Of a stretch of DNA of 64,000 nucleotides, positions 57,701 to 64,000 are shown piece after piece; within the stretch, counting starts at the first letter, position 1; each line of letters opens with the position of its first letter. The position numbers and the translations under genes were made by a program. Below the pieces are notes generated by a model. The model searched no databases, was not told where the DNA came from, and worked only from the letters and a program-made list of their open reading frames with translations. Source of the stretch: Fredinandcohnia onubensis (lineage in GTDB: Bacteria > Bacillota > Bacilli > Bacillales > Bacillaceae_L); assembly GCF_031181385.1 (NCBI RefSeq), contig NZ_JAPSKV010000006.1:153622-217621 (forward strand), in the 5' to 3' direction.

Positions 57701-57816
57701 CTAACCCCTCTTTTCCCATAATAGTAGTCCTTACTCTATATGTATTTACAAAAAAGAGATTTACCACTAAAATCGAAAAGAACAACACAGTGAAGTATTG
57801 ATATGAGGAATTGAAA

Positions 57817-58374
57817 ATGAAGAATACATATTTTACAAGTTACTTTCCGCTTATTTCTATTATCCTTTTTAGTGTCTCGTTTGCGATTTTGACTGAATTG
57901 AAAACATTAGAGCTACTTAAGCAAATTGGTATTTATCGTGGAATGCAGGAGTTTTTCTCCCCAACGTGGATTAATTTTGCGATCTTTTTTGTTTTTTTCT
58001 TGATTTACTTCATGGTATTTGCCGCTTTAAAATTAATCTCGAATACATTGCTTGAACTTTCCCTTTTGTTTTTCACGAGGGACAGTAATGGAGAAAGTTT
58101 GCCAAAAATACGAGTTGGTTCCTTCTTCTATCTTGTTGGAGGGACGGTATCACTTGCTTTTGTCCAGTCCTTTTATGGCATCGTCATTGTCCTGTTACTA
58201 GCAACTCTTGGATATTTTATTTTTTTCGTTTATAAAATTCAAGACACCTTAACTTTCGGTGGATTAATTGGATTAGTCTTTTTTCATATACTAAGTTGGT
58301 TCACGTTTTTTATGACAGTAACCTATGTATGTATTCGGTTATACAACAGTATTATCGCTAGCTTACCAATCTAA
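57817..58374 (+). CDS. yufK: YufK-like membrane protein (DUF5366)
   Basis: Polytopic membrane protein of 185 residues with five hydrophobic segments. Function unknown. It is called YufK-like from position beside pbpD and mrp and from general sequence. A TTG at 57811 precedes the ATG at 57817, and GAGGAA is best placed for the ATG. It converges on pbpD across a shared hairpin. Confidence 0.75.
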   Translation: MKNTYFTSYFPLISIILFSVSFAILTELKTLELLKQIGIYRGMQEFFSPTWINFAIFFVFFLIYFMVFAALKLISNTLLELSLLFFTRDSNGESLPKIRVGSFFYLVGGTVSLAFVQSFYGIVIVLLLATLGYFIFFVYKIQDTLTFGGLIGLVFFHILSWFTFFMTVTYVCIRLYNSIIASLPI

Positions 58375-58397
58375 AAAGCGAGCCATTACTGGCTCGC
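58372..58397. terminator. Terminator between yufK and pbpD
   Basis: Perfect 7-bp stem GCGAGCC/GGCTCGC. The A-run on its left gives a T-run on the minus strand for pbpD. Confidence 0.87.
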
Positions 58398-60254
58398 CTT
58401 CATAATATCCTTCCATATATAAATTTGCGGTTTTTGTGATTCCATATAGTAAATGCTCTTGTTCTGATCATGACCAACCCATACACCTGCTGTATATTTT
58501 TCTGTTAAACCGACAAACCAGAGGTCTTTTACATCATTTGTGGTACCTGTCTTCCCACCAATATAACCACTTGAAAAATTTGCTTCTTTGGCCGTTCCAG
58601 ATTTTACAACGTCCTCAAGTAATGACCTTACCTTTTGATTGGCTGAACGACTCCAAACCGCTGAAGGTTGTTCATTCCATTCATAAAGGATTTTACCTTG
58701 TAGATCGGTTACCCTTGTTATACCACGAGCTTGAATAAATTGACCATTATTTGCAAATGTTGCAAATGCATTTGTCATTTCTAAAGTGGACATCCCGTAT
58801 GTAAAACCGCCAATGGCCGCGGGTAAATGGTGGTCTTCTTTAACCACATTCGAAAAATGAAGCTTATCTATATAATTGAATCCATTTTCAACCCCAATCC
58901 TTTCTAACAGTCGAACAGCAGGGGTATTATAGGAATACTTAAAAGCCGTTTGCAAGCTAACATTACCATATTGGCCACCGCCATAATTTCGTGGGCAATA
59001 TCCGTTTTTGCAATAATTGTTTGCATTAATTGTCTGTGAAATAGAGGCACCTGTTTGATCAAAATACGGCGCATAAACAAGTAATGGTTTAATTGCAGAG
59101 CCAGGCTGACGGAATGCTTGGTATGCACGGTGAAAGGAAAACTTTTCGTAATTTTTCCCACCAACAATGGAGACAAGTTGATTCCTGCTATGATCGATAA
59201 CTGCAGCGGCACCTTGAACGTTTGCGTGTGGTAAATAACGTTCCACCGAATGTATAGCGGCTTCCTGTATTGAAGGGTTCAATGCTGTTTCGATGATGAT
59301 TCCAGACTTGAGAGTCTCTTTTACCTTCACATCTAATTCTTTATACAGTTTTTCCTTTTTATCATTTGAAGTTGCTGAATTAATTTTTTTGTTATATCCC
59401 ATTTTTTCAGCAATCAATTCCTCAAACTCTTGATAAATATAAGTCGTATAATCAGGATATTGGTCGACGATTTTCTCCTTTTTCGCAAGTTTAATCGGCT
59501 CATGTATTGCTTTTTCATATTCCACTTTTGTGATTTTTCCAGCTTCGAACAAGTTTAGTAAAATTCGCTCTTGTCTTTCTTTTGTATTTGTAAAATGCGT
59601 AACCGGATTATAAAGAGATGGATTATTTGGTATGGCACATAAAAAGGCAATTTTCGCGAGTGACGCATCTTTGATGGATTGATTAAAATAAAGGTGTGAA
59701 GCAGTTTCAATCCCATAGGCTCCATTTTGAAAATAAATCGCATTTATGTACAATGTTATAATTTCTTCTTTTGAAAGGTTCCGCTCAAGTTGATACGAAT
59801 ACAAAAGCTCACTTAACTTTCGGTTATAGGTTTTTTCGTTGGTTAAATAGAGATTTCTTGCTAACTGTTGTGTAAGTGTACTTCCACCCTGGTCGATAGA
59901 ATCATTTTGTAAGTTAACAAGAAGAGCTCTGCTTATTCCGGATACATCAAAACCTAGATGCTCATAAAAATGCTGATCCTCAATAGTAATAAATAATTCC
60001 TTCACAATTTGCGGAATCTCGTCCTTAGTGAGTGTGATTCGATTCTCGCTATGGTGAATCTCTGAAATTACATTTCCTGTTCTGTCCGTTATGTAGCTTG
60101 TTTGAGGTAACACTACTTCATCGATTGGGATTTTTTCATCCAGCACAGCTGGAAAACTTTTTGCAACCTTCAATTCCCCGTTCACTTGGAATAGCACGAA
60201 CAAAAACAACAGAAAAAGTAAAAAAGTGATGATGTACCCTGTTTGTCTTCTCAT
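58386..60254 (-). CDS. pbpD: Class A penicillin-binding protein 4 (PbpD type)
   Basis: Bifunctional wall synthase of 622 residues: a short cytoplasmic tail, one membrane segment (about 6-24), a glycosyltransferase GT51 domain and a transpeptidase domain. GT motifs: IEDQHFYEHLGFD (near 93-105) and GGSTLTQQLARNLYL (near 123-137). Transpeptidase motifs: active serine in GSAIKPLL (near 388), SYN (near 446) and KTGTT (near 572). It polymerises and crosslinks peptidoglycan outside the membrane. Identification as PbpD is by synteny and size. Confidence 0.92.
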   Translation of the reverse strand: MRRQTGYIITFLLFLLFLFVLFQVNGELKVAKSFPAVLDEKIPIDEVVLPQTSYITDRTGNVISEIHHSENRITLTKDEIPQIVKELFITIEDQHFYEHLGFDVSGISRALLVNLQNDSIDQGGSTLTQQLARNLYLTNEKTYNRKLSELLYSYQLERNLSKEEIITLYINAIYFQNGAYGIETASHLYFNQSIKDASLAKIAFLCAIPNNPSLYNPVTHFTNTKERQERILLNLFEAGKITKVEYEKAIHEPIKLAKKEKIVDQYPDYTTYIYQEFEELIAEKMGYNKKINSATSNDKKEKLYKELDVKVKETLKSGIIIETALNPSIQEAAIHSVERYLPHANVQGAAAVIDHSRNQLVSIVGGKNYEKFSFHRAYQAFRQPGSAIKPLLVYAPYFDQTGASISQTINANNYCKNGYCPRNYGGGQYGNVSLQTAFKYSYNTPAVRLLERIGVENGFNYIDKLHFSNVVKEDHHLPAAIGGFTYGMSTLEMTNAFATFANNGQFIQARGITRVTDLQGKILYEWNEQPSAVWSRSANQKVRSLLEDVVKSGTAKEANFSSGYIGGKTGTTNDVKDLWFVGLTEKYTAGVWVGHDQNKSIYYMESQKPQIYIWKDIMKASQ

Positions 60255-60291
60255 AAACTAACACTCTTTCAAAAAATTATACTTTTATTAT

Positions 60292-60319
60292 ATAAAAAAA
60301 GAGATGGCAATCGCCATCT
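60292..60319 (-). terminator. Terminator of the minus-strand MFS gene
   Basis: GATGGC/GCCATC with loop AATC. On the minus strand followed by CTCTTTTTTT. Confidence 0.87.
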
Positions 60320-60321
60320 GT

Positions 60322-61542
60322 TTAAGCAGCTTGTTGAGTTGATTTTTCAGAATGCCGAACAACACTTAGCCATAAGATTATTGCTCCGGTTAAAAAGAGG
60401 CCACTTGTTACGAAAAAAACGGTAGAAATTCCGAAAAAACCACTAAGTATTCCACCAGAAATCGGACCAATTACATTCCCTAAAAACCGAAAACTTACAT
60501 TATAGCCTTGAACTTCGCCTTGCATGGAAAGTGGTGCGACCTGACGGATATAGGCTGTCATACAAGGGATGAGCCCTCCAACGGCCATTCCAAATAAAAA
60601 TCGACAAACCACAAGCTGCCATAACTCGGTTACAAGTCCTTGCGGAATAAACATAATTGAAGAAGCAAGCAAAAGAAGTGTTAAGATTTTTTCATGGCCA
60701 ATCCGGTCCCCAATTTTGCCCCATTGTCTCGTGAATAATAAATTCCCAAAACCGGTCGCGGAAAATGCCATCCCAGCCAAAAACACAATATTACTACTGT
60801 CTGTTAAATGAGTAACATATAATGCTAGTAAGGGCTGAATACTAAAATTAGCGACTTGAATGAGTGTCGATATCAGCATAATGGTTAATAAAACCGGATG
60901 TCTGAGAATATGGATTAAAACCTCTTTACGTGTATATTTTTTGGCAGTAGTACTTGTTTCATTGGTTCGCACCTCTTTAATACCAACAGCAACTAATCCG
61001 ACTGCCCCTAAAATGACGATCGCAGTGAGAACAAAGGTATATTGGAAACCGACTGCATCTGCTAGTAATCCACCTAATAACGGGCCGAACAATGCTCCTG
61101 AAACATTCCCCATTTGAAGTGTTCCTAAAGTTTTTCCGGCAATTTCTTTCGGTGTTTGTGCAGAAATGAGGGCAAGGGAGGTTGGAATAAACCCTGTTAC
61201 AGCACCCATGAAGAGTCTTAGGAAAAATAATTGTTTTACCGAGTTCACATATCCCATTAAAAAAATACTAACGGCAATGCCAATACCTGTAATGATAAGA
61301 ATTTTTTTGTAGCCATTTCGATCACCATAACGTCCCCAAATTGGTGAAATAAAAAAAGCCGTAACAAAGGTTGCTGCAAAAACTAATCCAGCCCACCGTT
61401 GTACAAAGCTATCTGAGTAATTACCAAATGTTTCGATGTATAAAGAGAGAAATGGCATTATCATTGTAGCACTTGCAGCAACAAAGAAATTGGCAAACCA
61501 CATGATCAAAAGATTTCGCTTAGCTGTTTGAATCGGAAACAC
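60322..61542 (-). CDS. MFS multidrug-type exporter
   Basis: Major facilitator of 406 residues with twelve hydrophobic segments. Signature WGRYGDRNGYKK (near 69-80) between segments 2 and 3, and the drug-export motif C-like LGPLLGGLLAD (near 153-163) point to the DHA1 multidrug group. The drug is unknown. The GTG start has a weak ribosome-binding site directly adjacent (AAGAAGG), so the start is less sure than the family. Confidence 0.85.
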   Translation of the reverse strand: MFPIQTAKRNLLIMWFANFFVAASATMIMPFLSLYIETFGNYSDSFVQRWAGLVFAATFVTAFFISPIWGRYGDRNGYKKILIITGIGIAVSIFLMGYVNSVKQLFFLRLFMGAVTGFIPTSLALISAQTPKEIAGKTLGTLQMGNVSGALFGPLLGGLLADAVGFQYTFVLTAIVILGAVGLVAVGIKEVRTNETSTTAKKYTRKEVLIHILRHPVLLTIMLISTLIQVANFSIQPLLALYVTHLTDSSNIVFLAGMAFSATGFGNLLFTRQWGKIGDRIGHEKILTLLLLASSIMFIPQGLVTELWQLVVCRFLFGMAVGGLIPCMTAYIRQVAPLSMQGEVQGYNVSFRFLGNVIGPISGGILSGFFGISTVFFVTSGLFLTGAIILWLSVVRHSEKSTQQAA

Positions 61543-61768
61543 CTTCTTAATTCGAATATTTCGACTTACTAAATATTATAGAATATTATTGTGCTTTATT
61601 AAAGGATAAATAGCATATATATTATAAATATATTCTGAAAAATACAGTAAATCGTGCTATAATATTTAAAAAGATGTTCGTTGAATATAACATACACTTG
61701 TGAAAGTTGTGCTTTTGCAAAGCTAGGATTTAACTTTAATAGACTAATATGACAAAGGAGGTTTAGGA

Positions 61769-62392
61769 GTGGATAATCAGCATCAATATTTGTTTATTGA
61801 TTTTGAATTTACAATGCCAGAGAGAAAAAACAACCCACAAGGATTTTACCCCGAGATTATTGAAGTTGGTCTTGTTTACGTAAGGAACCAAAAAATAATC
61901 GAACAATACTCATCATATGTGAAACCAATAAAATTTCCTACATTAACAGAACGATGTAAGTCCTTTTTAAACATTTCTCAGGAACAAGTCGATCACGGTA
62001 TCACATTTCAAGAGTTGGTTAATAAGCTCTCAGGGTATGAAAATCATTCATCTAGCACCATCATTACATGGGGAAATATGGATATGAAGGTTCTGCGCCA
62101 TAATTCTCAACGGGCTGGAATTCCATTTCCTTTTAAAGGAAAGCAAAGGGACTTGTCCATGGAATATAAACGCTTTTTTGGGGACCAAAATCAGACAGGT
62201 CTTTGGAAGGCGGTTCAAGAGTATGGTAAAGAAGGGACAGGCAAACATCATTGTGCCCTTGATGACGCCCTTACAACCTTTAATATATTCAAGTTAGTTG
62301 AAAATGATAAACGCTATTTAGCTAAACCAGAGCCAACAACTATCGGCGATCGAGTCGATTTCTCTAAAGTATTAAATAAATTTGCACTATAA
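61769..62392 (+). CDS. kapD: 3'-5' exonuclease KapD
   Basis: DEDDh-type exonuclease, 207 residues. Metal ligands: Asp11 and Glu13 (FIDFEF), Asp in WGNMDMKVL (near 104) and the HHCALDDAL region (near 164-172) with catalytic His and Asp. In B. subtilis KapD inhibits the KinA route to sporulation when overproduced. The natural nucleic-acid target is not known. The start is GTG after AAGGAGG. Own terminator. Confidence 0.92.
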   Translation: MDNQHQYLFIDFEFTMPERKNNPQGFYPEIIEVGLVYVRNQKIIEQYSSYVKPIKFPTLTERCKSFLNISQEQVDHGITFQELVNKLSGYENHSSSTIITWGNMDMKVLRHNSQRAGIPFPFKGKQRDLSMEYKRFFGDQNQTGLWKAVQEYGKEGTGKHHCALDDALTTFNIFKLVENDKRYLAKPEPTTIGDRVDFSKVLNKFAL

Positions 62393-62430
62393 AAACCAAT
62401 TCGCTCATCAAGTGAATTGGTTTTTATTTT
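62392..62430 (+). terminator. Terminator of kapD
   Basis: AAAACCAATTC pairs with GAATTGGTTTT over a 10-base loop, T-rich tail. Confidence 0.9.
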
Positions 62431-62523
62431 TATGATTTGAAAGCACTGTCGAATTTTTACAATGGATTTGAAAAATAATCGCATCCCGTTAGGATATCCT
62501 AATTTCAAAAGGAGGGATGCCTT

Positions 62524-63852
62524 ATGTTTATTGGCCATAAAATAGAAAATCCAAAAACTGTATGTTTATATATAGATCCCCAGCTAGAGGAGTTTTCAAG
62601 TGAAATTGGTACACCGGAACAAGGCAAAAAGCTTCATCTAAATGAAAGCATTAGAATGTATCTCAATGAAAAAGTCCCTACCCTAAATCCGAATATCGTG
62701 AAAGTCATGATGGGGACAATGGTAATTGCAACGATTACTTTAGTGGGAGGACACCATTCCTCTAAAGTAGAGGCAGCAAGCAATAACCAAGTAAGTACCC
62801 AAACCCAAACAACACATACGGTTGCAAACGGTGAAACACTATATGGAATTGCAAAACAATATAATCTAACTGTGTCCCAAGTAAAACAACTAAACCATTT
62901 AACCGGTGATATGATCTACCCTGGACAAACGCTTGTGATTAGTGAGGCCAAACCTCCACAAAACACAGCAACGTATACGGTAACCCGTGGTGACACACTT
63001 TACTCCATTGCTAATTCTTATAACATGAGTGTTGATCAACTAAAGCAATTAAATAATCTAACTTCAAACACCATCCATGTGGGACAAACCCTACAAGTAG
63101 TCGGTACTGCACCACAGACTACTCAAATACAAGACAACACATATACGGTGCAACCTGGCGATTCTTTATATTCGATAGCCCAGCGAGCCAACACAACAGT
63201 TGACCAAATCATGAAAAATAATAACCTAACATCATCGATGCTCTACGTGGGTCAAACATTACAGCTAGGAAATACAACGACAACCCCACAGCAAAATGTA
63301 GTAAGTGCTACATATACCGTAAAAGCAGGGGATACCTTATATGGAATTTCTCGAACTTATAATATGACTGTGACGGAGCTTAAAAATATCAATAATCTGA
63401 CAACAAATACCCTTTCAATTGGACAAGTTTTAAAAGTGAGTGGAGCTGCTCAAGCTGAACAAGGAACCCAAAACCGAGAGCAGGTGCTACAAGATTTAGT
63501 GAATGACTCGTATAATTTTGTAGGGATTCCATACCTGTGGGGAGGAACGACAACAGCTGGATTTGATTGTTCTGGATTCGTTTCCTTTATGCATGCACGT
63601 CATGGAATTGACATCCCAAGAACCACATCAGCAGGCTATTTTACAATGGGGACTTCTGTCTCAAAAGCAAATTTACAGCAGGGAGACCTCGTGTTTTTTG
63701 CGGTCAATGATACAGGCCGTATCTCCCATGTTGGCTTTTATGTAGGGAATAACAAATTTATTTCCGCTACATCATCAAAGGGAATAGACGTTGTATCGAT
63801 GGATAATACGTATTGGTCCAAATATTATGTAGGGGCCAAGCGAGTTTACTAA
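62524..63852 (+). CDS. LysM-repeat NlpC/P60 peptidoglycan endopeptidase
   Basis: Cell-wall hydrolase of 442 residues. Order: a 58-residue polar N-terminal part, a membrane or signal segment (about 59-76, ending near VEAAS), four LysM domains (about 97-140, 150-193, 206-248 and 263-306), then an NlpC/P60 domain (about 320-442). Catalytic Cys349 (FDCSGF) and His402 (RISHVGF). The third, polar position is Ser414 (KFISAT) where His or Asn is common. It cuts the D-Glu-diaminopimelate bond in stem peptides, like LytE/LytF/CwlS. ATG at 62524 has a strong AGGAGGG, so the long N-terminal part is real. Confidence 0.9.
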   Translation: MFIGHKIENPKTVCLYIDPQLEEFSSEIGTPEQGKKLHLNESIRMYLNEKVPTLNPNIVKVMMGTMVIATITLVGGHHSSKVEAASNNQVSTQTQTTHTVANGETLYGIAKQYNLTVSQVKQLNHLTGDMIYPGQTLVISEAKPPQNTATYTVTRGDTLYSIANSYNMSVDQLKQLNNLTSNTIHVGQTLQVVGTAPQTTQIQDNTYTVQPGDSLYSIAQRANTTVDQIMKNNNLTSSMLYVGQTLQLGNTTTTPQQNVVSATYTVKAGDTLYGISRTYNMTVTELKNINNLTTNTLSIGQVLKVSGAAQAEQGTQNREQVLQDLVNDSYNFVGIPYLWGGTTTAGFDCSGFVSFMHARHGIDIPRTTSAGYFTMGTSVSKANLQQGDLVFFAVNDTGRISHVGFYVGNNKFISATSSKGIDVVSMDNTYWSKYYVGAKRVY

Positions 63853-63876
63853 AAAAAGAAAAACCTACGGAACAAC

Positions 63877-64000
63877 TGAACTGCCCCCTGTCAAGTAGAC
63901 AGTGGAAATAATAAAAATTGACCTAAGCGGCTTTAGCTCTATATTCTACAGGGCTGAGGCTGTTTAGTCGTTTTTGATATCTATTGTGATTATAGAAATA
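63877..64000 (-). mobile_element. IS3-family insertion sequence, partial (right edge of window)
   Basis: The element end begins near TGAACTGCCCCCTGTCAAG (63877), which looks like the terminal repeat of IS150-group elements. The transposase end follows inside. The left part of the element lies beyond 64000. Confidence 0.8.
63923..64000 (-). CDS. IS3-family transposase, C-terminal fragment
   Basis: The last 25 codons are visible, reading YNHNRYQKRLNSLSPVEY before a TAG stop at 63923-63925. The YNHxRYQKxLxxLSPVEYR motif is the usual C-terminus of IS3-family OrfB integrase-type transposases. The rest is outside the window, so intactness cannot be judged. Confidence 0.88.
   Translation of the reverse strand, partial: YFYNHNRYQKRLNSLSPVEYRAKAA

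Overview
The window reads as chromosomal DNA of a spore-forming, AT-rich Bacillota of the family Bacillaceae. Gene content and order follow closely the Bacillus subtilis gcvH-metNPQ-suf-yun-lipA-yut-hom-thr-yum-yui-mrp-kapD part of the chromosome. Sporulation or spore-coat genes (yunB, lytH, yutC, yutH, kapD), purine-rich Shine-Dalgarno sites, frequent GTG and TTG starts and class-I SAM and lysine riboswitches all fit. No tRNA, rRNA, CRISPR array or prophage was seen. The only mobile element is a partial IS3-family copy cut by the right edge.

Layout: 1-4.2 kb holds gcvH, the yusGFE trio, a TerC-family membrane protein and an MFS transporter. 4.2-8.9 kb is a methionine/sulfur block: two SAM riboswitches control a homocysteine synthase (metY) and the methionine ABC importer (metN-metI-metQ). 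8.9-9.6 kb holds an apparent gene remnant. 9.6-14.9 kb is the SUF iron-sulfur operon sufCDSUB. 14.9-18.6 kb is yunF-yunD-yunC-yunB. 18.6-22.5 kb has a lysine-riboswitch-controlled NhaC-type transporter and an NSS-family amino-acid transporter with its tiny partner protein. 22.5-29.7 kb carries lytH, lipA and the yutC-to-yutH genes. 29.7-34.3 kb has a D-2-hydroxyacid dehydrogenase and the threonine operon hom-thrC-thrB. 34.3-39.1 kb gathers two NDH-2-type dehydrogenases with NfuA, an IscA-type carrier and two small cysteine proteins. 39.2-45.4 kb is yuiB-yuiC-yuiD-pepA, a 53-bp tandem repeat array, yuiF and bioY. 45.5-50.9 kb is more accessory: TauE permease, XRE regulator, several small unknown genes, SDR, DedA, a PQQ-type dehydrogenase lipoprotein and the thioesterase yuxO. 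50.9-56.7 kb is the complete mrpABCDEFG Na+/H+ antiporter operon. 56.8-64 kb has small membrane proteins, yufK, pbpD, an MFS exporter, kapD, a LysM-NlpC/P60 wall hydrolase and the IS fragment.

How the parts work together: iron-sulfur assembly (SUF, NfuA, YutM) supplies lipoyl synthase, whose product is carried by GcvH. Methionine, lysine, threonine and biotin supply are each controlled by a visible cis element (SAM riboswitches, lysine riboswitch, two BirA-like operators at bioY). Two NDH-2 enzymes and Mrp link respiration to ion homeostasis. The least explained sequence is non-coding: a degenerate 53-bp repeat array with paired hairpins (42672-43073), a palindrome-rich spacer (34674-34844) and a C-run/G-run hairpin burying the yunB ribosome-binding site. 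I did not find a clearly new multi-gene defence or biosynthetic system. Starts were moved from the longest open frame wherever a Shine-Dalgarno site supported it. All family names come from recognition of motifs and gene order, not from a search.
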